Origin: Owenia fusiformis | Taxonomy: Eukaryota; Annelida; Polychaeta; Sabellida; Oweniidae | Assembly (NCBI GenBank): GCA_903813345.2 | Contig: CAIIXF020000003.1 | Span: 11,794,931-11,858,930, forward strand | Direction: 5' to 3' | Length of the DNA stretch: 64,000 nt | Shown here: one piece after another, positions 11,451 through 24,442 of the stretch | Numbering within the stretch: position 1 is the stretch's first letter | Layout of the letters: each line of letters begins with the position of its first letter | The notes under the pieces: generated by a model | Database searches by the model: none | What the model saw: only the letters and a program-made list of their open reading frames with translations | Told to the model about the DNA's origin: nothing | Made by a program: the position numbers and the translations under genes

Positions 11451-13204
11451 AGTATATATACTGCTCTATCACTCACCATAAGTTTGGTAACCGGAAGTGT
11501 TTATTGGATAGCATATCGTAACCTGACAATGTCTTACAATGTCCACAATTACAATAGTTTGGAAAATATATATATCAAAACATAAACAGACTTTGATAGA
11601 AGATCCATAGTTGAAACTTGAAAGTAACGTTTTGGAATGCACCTCAAAGAATTAATGGACGATTAATTGATGGTAGCATCATCATCCGAGGAACATACCG
11701 ATAGAAAATGGACCTTTGAAATAACCAGTTATAAGGATATAAACACCAGGATCCCCGAAAATGATTCAAAAATAAGCCATCGCACCACGAGATTTGTGAC
11801 GTGAAGTCTTTCCTTAAAAGAAACCTCCGATCTAATAAAAATACAGTGATTGCTCGTCAATAAAAACCACTCGAGCGCAAGAAATAAAATATCAAAATAA
11901 CTAATTATGCTCTTGTAAAACAGAAAGGATAATCCGCAACTTGACTTATAAGTAGGTTTAAATCGAGAAAACAAAAAGCATGTATCCAGGAAGTTCATCC
12001 ATTTTGTTACATTGACGTTCCGTCAAAGTAACTAGTTGTGGAACAGTGACTAAGCAAACGCAAAAATTAGATGCATACAAAGCAAACGAGTATCACAGAA
12101 TTCATAGAGCACACGTAATCTAATTCAGCCTGGTCATTGTATCAGAGATCTTGCAATTAGACCCCTTCTGTATGCAATCAATAAAATATACCCTGGAAAA
12201 TTGAGGCTTTGTATATTACTTACTAGATGACATTGAATTTTAACCTCTTGAATACCGAAATCAGTATGAGAACCCGTGTCACCATGACAATACCTACTAT
12301 TCACGATTGACAGAGGTAACGCGTTCCAGCCATGTGCATCTGTCCAAAACGAGGCTGCAATGCGGTATCGACACAAAATTGCCGGGTTTACGAACGTCTG
12401 ATATAGCGTTTTTTTATAAGCTACATACACCTATTTGTGTCTGCTTCAGTCATAATAGCATATCCCATTCGGTGGAGAACTTTACAAAGTATGTCGATGT
12501 ACAGCTATTTGAACTGATTTATTCAATCTGGAAAATATATTCTGTGTGCACAAAGGCAATCAGGTTGAAGACCACAGTAGAGTTTCCCATAGGTGGCCAT
12601 TATAACATTTTACCCTGTATCTTATTAACGATTAGTATCCAAGCCTAGTGCAACATACCACAGTGTTCGGGAGAGACTCGCCTAGACTGCTATAACAATC
12701 TTACCATGGGTTGTCCACCGAATTTTTGAGATAAATAAACTTGAAGACACTAACCCCCTCTATCGTCAGATTTCTCAGAGAATTCTGGTAAAATCACCAA
12801 GGTCAAAATCACTCCGCCGCCAGCTTAAAATGAGATTTCCCACTGAACTTTGGCATGTTTTCAGATAAATCAGGACCTACCTTATAAATATTTAGTCCCA
12901 ATTCACTTCCCAAACGCCAAATGGCGCTCCAATGGGGTAGGAAAGGAGAAAAATGACTTTTTATACAGAAAACCAAATCACTAACGGTAACCGCTAGTGT
13001 CCTTACTCAGGACTATATCCTCACTTGCTTAGACGTGTCGTAAAAAGGTCGCGCACGCATTGTTACACATTTTCGCTTCTTAACACCACAAAACGTGACG
13101 TTTTTTTGAGAAAAATATACACATATGGAAACCCTTTGTCCTCCACATTTGCCTCTATATCTCAAAATATTTAAGGCGAATAACTCTGATATCGTATATG
13201 TATA
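11451..13204. other. Non-coding flank with diverged outer parts of the large inverted repeat
   Basis: No gene is recognised. Patches at about 12306-12400 (GAGGTAACGCGTTC, CGAGG) and 13030-13075 (GACGTGTCGTAAAAAGGT) match, inverted, 23335-23410 and 23165-23220. The large inverted repeat therefore originally extended further out than its core arms. Confidence 0.45.
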
Positions 13205-14325
13205 CTTTTAAGAGGCACTATTTGTAAAAAGGGGGCAGGACACCATTGGAGGGTGGCACATGTCAAATTTTATATTTCAAAAATTTTATTCTTATATGAA
13301 AGTATGACCATTGGGAAGCCAAAATATATAATTTATTCTCCTAACAGATGATTGGTTAGTGTGTGACATGGTTGCTAAGCAACCCATGTTTGTTGTCTGT
13401 TTACGACCTAGAAAATGCACAAAAATTGGTGAAAAAATACATATTTCCAGCTTATGGTATGCTAAGAAGATAATCCAAAACCAGTTAATAACTATTTGAT
13501 TTGTATATGGGACATGTTGAAGAGTTCATATGTATTGTTTATTATGACGTCATAATGGTTGCCATGGTTACGGAGCCTTTTCTGGAACATGGGTCAATTA
13601 AGAGACGAAATGGCAGCCATCTTTGGACCCAGTTTGTTTAATAAGCCAGATGTCCCATGTAGAGTGGGTATTACTGTTGGAAAGAGGAGTATTAGAGCTT
13701 TCATAATCTGCAATAAAATAACTGGGATTTTGGGTTTTCAAGATTTTACAAGCATTTTACTTTTAACTTTTTTTCGATGTTTTCGGCCATTTCTTCAAGG
13801 TTTTCGTGATTTTAGTTGTAAACATGAGGGTCAATATAGAGACGAAGTGGCAACCATCTTTGGATCCAATTTGCCAGAAAAGCCAGATGTCCCATGTACA
13901 GTGAGTATTACTGTTGGAAAGGGGAGCATTTAATAGGGCCTTCATAATCTGCAATAAAATAACAGGGATTTTGAGAATTCAAGATTTGATGTGCTTTTTA
14001 CTTTTCCCATTTTTTCGCTATTTTGGAGTATTTTTCAACTTTTTCATGATTTTAAGTTGCAAACATGATATTGTTTAGATGTAGCAATGATTATCATCTT
14101 ATATCTAAATCTGCCACCACATATGATATGGAGAATAAGGATGACATTTCTGGCACAATAAACCCTATTGGCCAAAATGGAAGGATGTTAGGTCAATATA
14201 ATTGTCTTAATAAAGTGCCCCATTTTTCATTGTTCAAATCATGGGCTTTCATTTATATTTTTTATAAAAAAAATGTGTGTTATCAAGCAGGATTATTAAT
14301 TTAAACTTCAAACGGATTATAATCA
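13205..14325 (+). repeat. Left core arm of a large inverted repeat, containing two tandem about 245-bp units
   Basis: The segment matches the reverse complement of 20955-22042 almost end to end, from AAGAGGCACTATTTG at 13210 to the AATGTGTGTTATCAAGC region at 14270-14300. Inside it, a unit with GAMGAARTGGCARCCATCTT and AGCCAGATGTCCCATGTA occurs twice (about 13590-13835 and 13836-14075). Short frames reading through both units translate to similar peptides because the DNA is repeated. I do not regard them as genes. Confidence 0.8.
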
Positions 14326-15686
14326 TTGAATTTGATGGATGAAGTACGTAGTTACAATGCTTCTTTTAACCAATCTCATGTTATATTGGCTAATACTAAG
14401 CTACCCCTACCCCATTTTCCAAAATATAAATTTTCAACGTAATTGGCAATTTAAGTCAAGTAGCACTTAAGATTAGAGTTATATCATGTATGGAGTATTA
14501 AGACATGAAATGTATTTGATTTACTAGATTAAGCCAGCCTGGAATTTACCAAAAAAACTCTAGACATGAAAAATTGATATGTGACAGGTTCTGAATCAGG
14601 CTCAAAAGTGCTGAGTCGGCACATTTTATCATTTCAAGTCAGAGTTTCAATTTACAAGAAACTTTAAGTATAAGAAGAAAAATATCCACACCTCTATTTT
14701 TAGTTATTGAGTATTATATCCACCATGATAAACCATGACATCTCAAACCTTCTCAGCCCTAAGGTGAAACAGAAAGAGGCTATGAGTATTACATAGCAAT
14801 ACAACACAATTGATGTTTGGAAAACATCCGCAAACTCTTGGCGCAAACTGTACATGATATACTTGGTATGCAGTTCATTTCCCATCTTTCTGACCGTTTT
14901 ATATTATATAGCACTCTAATCTGATTGTAAAATTTCCAGGTTATGGATGGAATAAGTGGGGTTATAGGGGCAAAATATAAGTCTTCTGCTAAAAAGAAAC
15001 ATTTGTTACTAGCTTATTCATGGAAAGAGGGGGTTCAAAGATGACCACTTCTATAATGTAAATCTGCATTGAGGTGACCTAGATCTGATTTGTCCAAATC
15101 AACAAACATTAATATTATTATTGAATAATATTATTACTTGTTATGTTCCAATACTTCACCAATTAATTATCTTACACACAATATACGCTCTGCGTCAAAT
15201 TGTAATAATATGTTTTATAAATAATTTGAATGGAACAATAAACAATAAAACAATATAAATTCTGGCATGTTAACCGATATCGTAGCTTGTTATTTCACAT
15301 CATGGTGAAGAAAGATGTAAGGAATATGCTTACATTGATTAAAACATCAACTGGTGAGAATTTGCGCAAACAAAGGTGGTACACAAGAGACATAATATGT
15401 CTGTTATTGCTAAAGCTCCAGGGGTTTTCCTCCTCTTTCCCTCCTCGGGTTTCCCTCCTCTCTTCATCAGCAATGTCATTAATGTACAGGATAACACAAA
15501 AATACCACCCACTAATTTTGGAATAACTTTCTGAATAATTAAGGAATCTATGGGCTTTTTGTATAGATAAAGTGTTCAATGGAATGATTTAAAATTAAAA
15601 ATTAAAAATGATTTAGAATTATCATGTTTTCTGTCCTGGTATGCTCTCAGTGAAATCATCAAAAATGTTCAAAAATACAATTTACT
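14326..15686. other. Spacer of the inverted repeat, no gene seen
   Basis: AT-rich sequence without a credible coding frame. A palindromic AATATTATT run lies near 15110-15135. Confidence 0.35.
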
Positions 15687-17238
15687 TAAAGGAAGAGGTG
15701 CGTTTTTGGCAAATACCCCTATGGTCAAAATGAATCATTTTTAGTGTAGCATGAAGAATAGAATGTCATAAAATTCTTTGAAAAGTATTAAAGTGCTTTG
15801 GCACACAATGGCAATAGGTTGTATTGACTTACATGGGGCTGTGCATCATTGACTTAAAGGTTCAATAAAGAACATAGAAGAAATTTGGGAATCATTTTAC
15901 CTTTCCCGAGCTATTAGTGCAACGTATGGCCTAATGTCTTCTTCGCCATACCTATTTTCTTAAAATGTATGCACTTGTCGACGAATACCACCATGCAGAC
16001 TTGCAAATAGACTTCTAAATAAGCAATTGAAAGGTTGGACGTCCCGCATTTTGTTTTTTGAAACATTTCTGAATGTCCGTCATTTAAAATTCTAACTGCA
16101 GCTGAGATTAGGTAAGACCGCAATGTAAGCATGTTTACAGTATAACCGCGGTTGTCTGATATAACCTTATGCATCATGTACAGAATATGACTGCCATTGA
16201 CGGTCTATTACCGGCGACTCTTGCAGTTAGCCTGGTCCACTGACGAAGAAAAATAAAAAAAATCGAAGACTAAAACACCTCAAATCTGCCCATATCAAGA
16301 TCTTCTTGACACACGCATGGTATATAGGAAACAGAATGTTGGATAGAACCTTAGGTGAAAACGGGGCTGGAATCCAATCACAATATGACCGGGGAAATCA
16401 TTAAAAGGTACGTGAGGATTTTTTCTGTCGATGTTGGGAGCAGATTCCCGGGGATTTAGGATGGCAGTGATTGTGAATATCAGCAGAAATTAGTTACGTT
16501 CGGGGGTTTTGTTTGTAGCTAATGAAAATAGATGTTAGCCTTGATGAAATATCCAAAATTTGATATATTTTGACACTGGGACCATGATCGTTGGATACGT
16601 CTCTGCACTATTTATTCAGCCTTCAACATGAGGATATCAGCAGATCCCAATAGAGGCCATTGGTTTCCATTGGTCATAGTGTATTTTTGGGTATTTTTGT
16701 GATAATAATAATTTCACAATATGACACAAATTGTTTATCTCATCAAATGTGCAAATATGAAGGTTGCAATCGATTCAGGTCATACTTAAAATTAAAAGAT
16801 TGTACATTTTTTCATTATTTTTTCCTTACAAAATGGCTATAGAAAAATGCTCCAAAAACAACTTTTACACTTATCAAAAATCGTACAACTTTGTAAAACC
16901 ATCAACAAAACCAAATGCAAAACCAAAGAATATACCATTATATTTCATTATGTAGTAACATATTTGGATAAGATGTAGGGATGAGTAGGATGCAAATGGA
17001 TTTTGACAGACACAAAAATACTTGGTTTTGAATCTATGCCTCTACACTTCATGATTGAATTATGACCCTAATAAGTGGCCTATACATCAAAACAGTGCTG
17101 AATATAGGTCAACAAGATACTAGTGTGCATATAAATGTGATAATTATAAAGCAGAATACTCATTTTGAAAAATCAGACGAATTATTTTTTTCTCATGGGG
17201 AGATCCCAATGAAGAGTGCATATGGTCCTTTCTGGATT
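15687..17238 (+). mobile_element. Dispersed non-autonomous repeat, copy A
   Basis: Its segments match, inverted, the copy at 40333-41115. They include an ATGAATCATTTTTA block (about 15730), GCAATCGATTCAGGTCATA (about 16765), a GATGCAAATGGATTTTGACA area (about 16990) and a CTCATGGGGAGATCCC end (about 17197-17212). The ends are roughly inverted around CCCCATGA. Copy A is about 770 bp longer, so one copy carries an insertion or the other a deletion. No protein is encoded. Confidence 0.65.
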
Positions 17239-18259
17239 GCTTTCACTACTTTACACATGTATTATCAAAAGTATGACATATTAACCCATTTTTCTTAAAT
17301 CTTCTGTTAAATTTGATAAACTGACTCGCTTATTGGGTAAATTTTAAGGAAAACAGATTTTTAATTCTAACAGTTTTGAGTGATTTTGTGTCAGAGCACA
17401 CCTACACGGAAAATTGGAAAATTTCCAAGTTGTTGATGCTATGCAAGCATAGAAATCTTTTTCTATTGAACACCAACTCTGACTCTGTCTACACCTAACA
17501 TATATGAAGATTCATTAATTGTTGAAAAAGTTATTCCAAAATTAGTGAGTGACATGTTTTGTGTCACCCTGTATAAAAAGAACAAAATGGGTCATAAGAT
17601 AGATCCATGCGGAACTCCTGCAGTTGACAGGTGAATTTCATAATGATTAAACCTACACAAACTCCTAATGTAGTATATGGTATGACATGCCGTAACGGTA
17701 AGGTACAACACAAAGAATGTGAATTTGCGCTAAACAGTATCTCAGGTAAATGTACCCGTGCGTTATACCCTATACTACATTTGGAATTTATTTAGGTTTA
17801 ATTATGAAATTCACGGTCAAGTTCACTGTCTGTTCACTGGATGTTGTTACAGACATTCACATCTAAAATATCTTTCTGAAACGATGAAAACATCAGTTTG
17901 CTCAAATTGCATCATCCTCTTGATGTACCTTACCCTGTGCGTACAACTGTCACGCTTAATTTTATCTTATTAAAAAGTCTCAAAAGTACATAAGCTAGTG
18001 AGATGGCTTCTTGCTTAAGCATTTTATTATCCCATCAAAACGAGGATACAGGAAAACTGTCAGAATGTTCATTCATCTTCATATCCCACTGTCCATGTGT
18101 TTTGGCGATAACTCAAATACTGGTTGACAAATTTGATTCAAATTTTACAGGCTTCTGCCTTTCGAGCATAGGACAATTTAGCTTAGAAGGAATTTTCAAA
18201 ATGGCCACTCAGTTGATGGATTTAGTCCGAAGTGTATATGTTGATACCTAGGGACAAAG
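17239..18259. other. Non-coding, no gene seen
   Basis: A GTCACCCTGTATA motif near 17563-17575 resembles a mariner-type end, but I could not find its partner. Short frames here lack family features. Confidence 0.35.
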
Positions 18260-18620
18260 GAGCTATGATAAAGAAGAGATTTTCAAGAGGGTCGATAAAT
18301 TTCAAAATGGCTGCCATTTTTCATAACGAAAACATTTTCAAGATTTTAGCTAAATTGCAAGATGGCCACCATTCTTTGTAAAATAATGCTATCGTTGATA
18401 ACCCAAATACCAGTTGGTTTGGTTAAAATTGTATGCGCGATATGCTGATACCTAGAGACAACGGAGAACTGCTCGAGAAGACATTTTTCAAGAGGCCATT
18501 GAATTTCAAAATGGCTGTCATTTTCAGACAACAGAGCACTGCTCCAGAAGACATTTTTCAAGAGGCCATTGAATTTTAAAATGGCTTCCATTTTCAGAAA
18601 AACATAATCTTCAAATACCA
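18260..18620 (+). repeat. Degenerate tandem repeats with AAAATGGC cores
   Basis: Units with TTTTCAAGAGG, then CATTGAATTTCAAAATGGC, then CCATTTTC recur at about 18278, 18485 and 18555, with shorter echoes at about 18350. Two neighbouring units are nearly identical, including GAAGACATTTTTCAAGAGG. They read as a local minisatellite, not as coding sequence. Confidence 0.6.
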
Positions 18621-19014
18621 GCGGACTGGTTTGACTCAAAGCTGATTCCTAAGGAAAGAGGAGTTCTGTTCAAGCAATTTTTTTCAAGATGGGGGCTATT
18701 TATCAAAACATGTTTTGTTCGGTGGGATTTACTACTCCGTGGAGTGGCTGTTTCCTAGTTACTTAAATAGAATCAGGACCAGCTTTGTCAGTCTTTAGTG
18801 CCAATAAAATGTTAAAATCTTCAGTATTTTCCGTTGAAAGAATTAAGATCCAAGAAGGTTTCAATTCTACGACCCATTTAAATATGGTATAATATTGGTT
18901 ATTTCCATTCTGGTCATTATTTACTCAAAATTGTATTTCCATATGGATTTATTAAAAAGGGTTTTCATCAAACATTAAATGTCATTACTGTCAGTACTGC
19001 GTCTACCCCCAAAG

Positions 19015-19555
19015 ACTTTCTTTTGTTTTCTTTAAAGCGAAGTCCCCATGATAGTAAAATACCAATCCAACTCTCCGAAAAATTATGAATTAGGACCCCA
19101 GTTTGTCACTTTTTTTAAAAATGAAAGGCTTATTTTCTAAAAAAGAGGATCTGTTTTTCTCAATTTAAACGTATCAAAAGTTTCTTCTCAACTATAAAGG
19201 GCATGGGTATTGAAATGCGATAAAGTTAAAAACCACATTTCCCATGTTATTTTCCCTTATATTAGGGAAAAATCATGCTATCCATTGTTTTCAGCATGAT
19301 TTTGGTCATCGACGATTGATATCTTCAAAACTAGACTTTCAATACCATTCTACTTTTGAAGATGTTTTAGACCCCTTGTTGAATAATGTTTTCATGCAAT
19401 AAAAATAAGAATAAGAAAAAGAAGATCCTCTTTTGAGCAAATAAGTTCAACATTTTGAAAAAATTGTTGACGTGGGGTCCCTATTTACAATTTCTCGAAT
19501 TGTTCAATTGATATTTTTATCATAATGGGGACTACACTTGAAAGATAAACAAACA
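19015..19555. mobile_element. Fold-back (MITE-like) repeat
   Basis: The left end (about 19030-19150, with AGTCCCCATGATAGTAAAAT and GAGGATC) is an inverted diverged copy of the right end (about 19420-19548). A third, single-ended copy occurs at about 60585-60665, with CCAACTCTCYGAAAAATTAT in common. I could not fix the target duplication. Confidence 0.6.
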
Positions 19556-19754
19556 CGCTAATTGCGGGACAGTTAACATGGTAACCACCAAAGACTTCAT
19601 CGAGGGACAGATTTTTTAGACAAAGTACACTAAATTCGCGGGATGTCGGGGGACATTCAAGGGATTTGCGCGATTGGGACTTAATGTAAAAGTACTCAAA
19701 CCAACTTTCAGATACTGATGATTAATCAAATATAATGCACTTAAACGATGTTAA

Positions 19755-20046
19755 CCTCTTGACTACCCAGAATGACGAGATTTCTCGTCACCTCAGAAAT
19801 GACCTTGAAACCCAGAGGGACGAGAAAATCCGTCACAATTTTTTCTACAAAAATTGCTCTTATTTGACCAATTTTCATCCAATTTACACAAACATTGTTT
19901 TAAAATGTGTAGAAATGATCTCTGCTATCTAATTTTACTAAGTTGGGCATCTAAAGTTGTATAGGTATGTAGTAAAATGTCAAAAGGTGGCAAAAAATGA
20001 AAAATTCTCTGGTTTCAACCAATTTTAGAGCCTGGGATTCAAGAGG
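19755..20046. mobile_element. piggyBac-type MITE (TTAA target)
   Basis: It starts CCTCTTGACTACCCAG and ends with the inverted CTGGGATTCAAGAGG. TTAA flanks both sides (19751-19754 and 20047-20050). A TTAA target with CCY-type termini is characteristic of piggyBac-family non-autonomous elements. The subterminal sequence has an inverted GACGAGATTTCTCGTC palindrome. It encodes no protein. Confidence 0.8.
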
Positions 20047-20050
20047 TTAA

Positions 20051-20954
20051 ATAAACGTCAACACAATCTCACACAATATGCATAGGAATATTATTACGTA
20101 GTTTCCGTTATATCTTCACATATCGTTTATGTTAACATAAACTTCAGGAAAAATGAAAGCACTGAGGAAGAGTAAGTAACGCATACAGGTTTTAATAATA
20201 AATTAGTGTTTACCAAATTCAGTGTAATGCGTACAACTTTATTAGGAGGTCAAAGCCGACATTGCGGGACTTTGTGGGACATTGCGGGACACGCGAATTA
20301 GCCTAATTTTGATCAAATTCGCGGAATAATCCCGCCATTTGCGGGACACTTGACAGCTCTAAAATGATGTTGGATTTAGAGGTTATGTCACTACTGGGCA
20401 TATATGCCCGAGGTCTCAGTGATATATGGCCCGACCTTGGGAGGGACATTGATCTCTGAGAACAGAGGGCATATGTGCCACGATAGTTACATAAACGATT
20501 TATAACATACCTATGATGATGTAGACTGGTCAGAGAGTACCGTTTTTATATAGAATTGACAAACAAATGGTTTGAAAATGATTGAAATGAGTTTAGAAAA
20601 ATTGCTCGCGCAGTTTTATCTTCGATTGATTGGTTATGACGTCAGCGCCTTGACCAATCAGAAAGTTAGCGGGCGCGGGCTTTTCAAAACTTATATTGGC
20701 CTGCTGTCTTGTGTACACTTTGCACTATACATCATCATAGGTATGTTATAATGCTTTGTATTTACCATTCTTCTTGCATTACATGGTGCAAAATTAAAAT
20801 ATTGGCTCTCTTTGAAATTGTGCTATAGAATAGTTTCCAATATAAGGGTTACACTTAGAGATTGCTTTTCTTTCTGGGCTTCTTTAAGGTTTTTAGTAAT
20901 TTCCCTAATTTGATGTTTATACTTAGATATTTAGCATTACAAGATTATATTCCA
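20051..20954. other. Non-coding; GCGGGAC repeats and a palindrome
   Basis: The motif GCGGGAC recurs at 20263, 20284 and 20342 and, upstream of the MITE, near 19565. A fold-back built on GGGCATATATGCCC lies at about 20397-20480. It resembles the palindromes of the 30-31 kb cluster. No gene is seen. Confidence 0.4.
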
Positions 20955-22042
20955 TTTGAAGGTTGAATAATAATCATGCTTGATAAAACGCATTATTTTT
21001 TATAAAAATGTTATTTTGTGGGAAATTTGTGCAATGAAAAATGGGGTATGGGAACTTTATTAAGACAATTATATTGACCTAACATCCTTCCATTTTGGCC
21101 AATAGGGTTTATTATGCCAGTAATTTCATCCTTATTCTCCATATATCATATGTGGCAAAAGATATAATATGATTATCATTGCTACATCTAAACAATATCA
21201 TGTTTGCAACTTAAAATCTTGAAAAAGTTGAAAAATACTCCAAAAATAGCGAAAAATGGGAAAAGTAAAAAGCATGTAAAATCTTGAATTCTCAAAATCC
21301 CAGTTATTTTATTGCAGATAATGAAAGCCCTAATGCTCCTCATTCCAACAGTAATACTCACTGTACATGGGACATCTGGCTTTTCTGGCAAATTGGATCC
21401 AAAGATGGTTGCCATTTTGTCTCTATATTGACCCTCATGTTTACAACTAAAATCACGAAAACCTTGAAGAAATGGCCGAAAACATCGAAAAAAAAGTTAA
21501 ATGTAAAATGCTTGTTAAATCTTGAAAACCCAAAATCCCAGTTATTTTATTGCAGATTATGAAAGCTCTAATGCTCCTCTTTCCAACAGTAATACCCACT
21601 CTACATGGGACATCTGGCTTATTAAACAAACTGGGTCCAAAGATGGCTGCCATTTCGTCTCTTAATTGACCCATGTTCCAGAAAAGGCGCCGTAACCATG
21701 GCAACCATTGTGACGTCATAATAAACAATACATATGAACTCTTCAACATGTCCCATATACAAATCAAATGGTTATTAACTGGTTTTGGATTATCTTCTTG
21801 GTATATCATAAGCTGGAAATATGTCTTTTTTCACTGATTTTGGTGCATTTTCTAGGTTGTAAAAAGACAACAAACATGGGTTGCTTAGCAACGGTGTCAC
21901 ACACTAACCAATCATCTGTGAGAAAAATGAATGACATATTTTGGCTTCCCAATGGTCATACTTTCATATAAGAATAAAATTTTTGAAATATAAAATTTGA
22001 CCTGTGCCACCTCCTGCCCCCTTTTTACAAATAGTGCCTCTT
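20955..22042 (-). repeat. Right core arm of the large inverted repeat
   Basis: It is the reverse complement of 13205-14325, including both tandem 245-bp units (TACATGGGACATCTGGCT at about 21362 and 21601). The outer edge at GTGCCTCTTAAAA is cut by the LINE fragment at 22042-22503. Confidence 0.8.
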
Positions 22043-22503
22043 AAAAATTATTATGAAATTGAAAAGTATTTGACATCGATGGGTATTTTACCATTAAGAA
22101 TAGAAACGGGTCGTTTTAAGAATGAAAAACTAGAAGAAGGATTATGCTGTTTATGTGAACAAAATTGTGTGGAAGATGAGATACATTTTGTGTTTCATTG
22201 CAATTTTTATTATGAAATTAGACAGAGGTATTTTATTGATAACAATTTTAAATGTATTGACACAAATGTAGAAAAGTTAAAGTACCTGTTTGAGAAAATG
22301 ACAAGACAATTAATATTTGCTAATTTTGTAAGGGAGTGCTTTGTCAAAAGACTAACCATATGTATGACACAGATTGATATTTATTTCACTAATTGTATAA
22401 TTTAAAATGTTTAAACTTGTTAAGTGGTTGACAAGCCCAGGTGGGCTGGGTTGATTTGTGTAACCTACCACTATAAAGAACAATAAACTTATCTTATCTT
22501 ATA
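22042..22503 (+). pseudogene. 5'-truncated LINE 3' end inserted in the inverted-repeat arm
   Basis: The frame ending at 22405 encodes the last 120 or so residues of a LINE ORF2 protein with a C-x2-C-x9-H-x4-C knuckle (CCLCEQNC ... H..FHC). A short 3' UTR ends in a (CTTAT)n tail at about 22485-22501. The point of entry matches the place where homology to the left arm stops, and arm-like sequence (ATATGTAT) may resume just after. It therefore inserted after the arms were formed. It differs in sequence and tail from the LINE at 9.2-11.0 kb. Confidence 0.75.
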
Positions 22504-23789
22504 TGTATTAACAATGGGATAGGAGCATCATAAAACACGAATCAATTGATATTTTAGGTGAAATAAATATACGTGTTGCTGTGCTTAAAAATAGGCGAAT
22601 GGCGTAAATTAGCCCTATTTTAATGGATTTTGAAAACCTTTCGTCCTCCACTTTTCCACATACAACAGAAAACACATACTTTGGCGAACAAAATCAACTA
22701 TTTATTAATAAACTTGAGTTTAAGAGCAAAATAATCATGTATGATTTATTAAAAATTGATCTCGTATTTTTTGTTTAATGTACACCTGAAAAGGTGAAGG
22801 TAACAAAAAATGAGCAAAAAAGGTCGCTGTCAACAGATTCTATTTTTCAAACTCTATGACGTCACAATATGGGACGCTTACTAAAATTCATCCTTTGAAA
22901 TAAAACTTCCATCTAACTTTGCCAAGACGAAAAATAAGTATAATAGTCATATATTGTTTGAGTTATGAGCGTTTAAAGACGAAAAATAATTCATCAACAG
23001 GGGATATTTGCCAGATGTTTTGGTAAAAAACTCTTTTTTACAAGAGAACGCGCAAGAATCGTGAACGGAGTATAGTTGATCTAAAAACTTCATTGAAACA
23101 GCTTTAAAACGATATATAACTTTAATTAGAATGGAATCTTATAATCCGGGGAATCAAAGTTACATTCACGCAATACCTTTAAAAAACGAATGCGCCACCT
23201 TTTTGCGACACGTCTTAACAATTAAGGCATTTTTTTAGCTTCAATTTCGATTCTGGGTCGAAAACCAGGCATATTTTGGGAACGCAATCCAGACACTATG
23301 ACAAAGCTGGTCCAGACACCATACATATTTGACAAAACTGGAAACGAGGTCAGCAATGAAGCTGATCTTCTATCTATACACAGTTGCACAAGAACGCGTT
23401 ACCTCTATCCACCTTGAAATTCATTGAGCATAGATATTATGTACAATCGATTGATTCACTGCTTCTACCAAAGTGGTCATCATATTCTATAGATTACAGT
23501 TCTGGTATCTAAGAGATGCAATAGAAGTGTCTTGAACCAACCTAAAGCGTATATTAGTGAAGTCTTGGTGGATACCATAAGAGTATGGCATGTGCTATTT
23601 TGTGCGGATGGATTCACAGAAATTACCCTTACTATACTACTTTTCACTGATAATGTAGAGTATAACCATACGGTAGTCGTCTCTCGTGAGGTACTTGTAA
23701 GCATCCAAGATATTCTATACAATACATCTGGTTACTGTATCAATGTTAAACTCGATGTTAGATGAAATATAATACACTTTTAACAATAC
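22504..23789. other. Non-coding; outer right flank of the inverted repeat
   Basis: It carries inverted patches matching 12306-12400 and 13030-13075, as noted for the left flank. No convincing gene is present. Confidence 0.4.
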
Positions 23790-24400
23790 TACCCTTGTTA
23801 TTTATTGTAATATTTGTATAAAGATACGCATAAAATAGTTTGCAAATCATATTGATTGATGCAACTTATGTTTATATCAAAGTAGGGATTGACTCTATAA
23901 TCAGTTGACACTGTGGGATGTTCAGCGTGGCGGCGAGTATTGTTTTCACTTCGTTAATAATCATTATCTACTCGTCCCCAGATATAAATTATACTTTCTA
24001 CACCTAGGCATTACCATCGCTATTATTTCACCAGCTAGAATTTGAGAATTGGAATATAGAGAACGAAATTAACTCTGACCAATGAGAGATACAAGTCACG
24101 TGTTATGCAAATGATTATAAGAGAAATTGAATAGTTGAAAACGATGCTGACACATCTGAAGTGGAATTAAAATGGACGTCAGATAATTCCCAGTGAAGAT
24201 GAAAACGAAAGGAATACGAATCCATGGCAACCAGTGACACGCTTATAACGAGACCTAGAGTTTATTATGTTTGGTATTTATTCATCATTAAGAATTGAGA
24301 GTTCTATACCTAGTAATAAATGAAACGGTAATTAACGATTTGGAAAGATTCATTTGAAGTGCTAGACAATATTTTAACAATGAATTTGTTGATATTGGAG
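23790..24400 (+). repeat. Duplicated non-coding block, copy 1 (promoter-like)
   Basis: Blocks in the same order and on the same strand recur at 35840-36400 at an offset of about 12.02 kb. They are TTATTTATTGTAAT, GTTAATAATC, TGACCAAT, CACGTG, ATGCTGACAYATCTGAAG, GGAATACG with AATCCATG, and AATTAAMGATTTGGAARGATT. Short reading frames in the two copies do not match, so conservation is at the DNA level. It is best read as a tandemly duplicated promoter/5' leader. Confidence 0.65.
24079..24112 (+). promoter_or_regulatory. CCAAT box, CACGTG E-box and ATGCAAAT octamer cluster
   Basis: CCAAT lies at 24079-24083, CACGTG at 24097-24102 and an octamer ATGCAAAT at 24105-24112. The first two are kept in copy 2 (36094-36123). 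The function is inferred from motif identity only. Confidence 0.4.
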
Positions 24401-24442
24401 ACACTTAACAGTAAGACTGAATTAGAGTACCTGTTATGTATT

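Noticed and set aside
13559-13954. Open frame with a repeated RDE-A-IFG / KPDVPC pattern
   Set aside because: The peptide repeat follows from the tandem 245-bp DNA units of the inverted-repeat arm. The other arm gives the same frames on the opposite strand, with no start, signal or family match.
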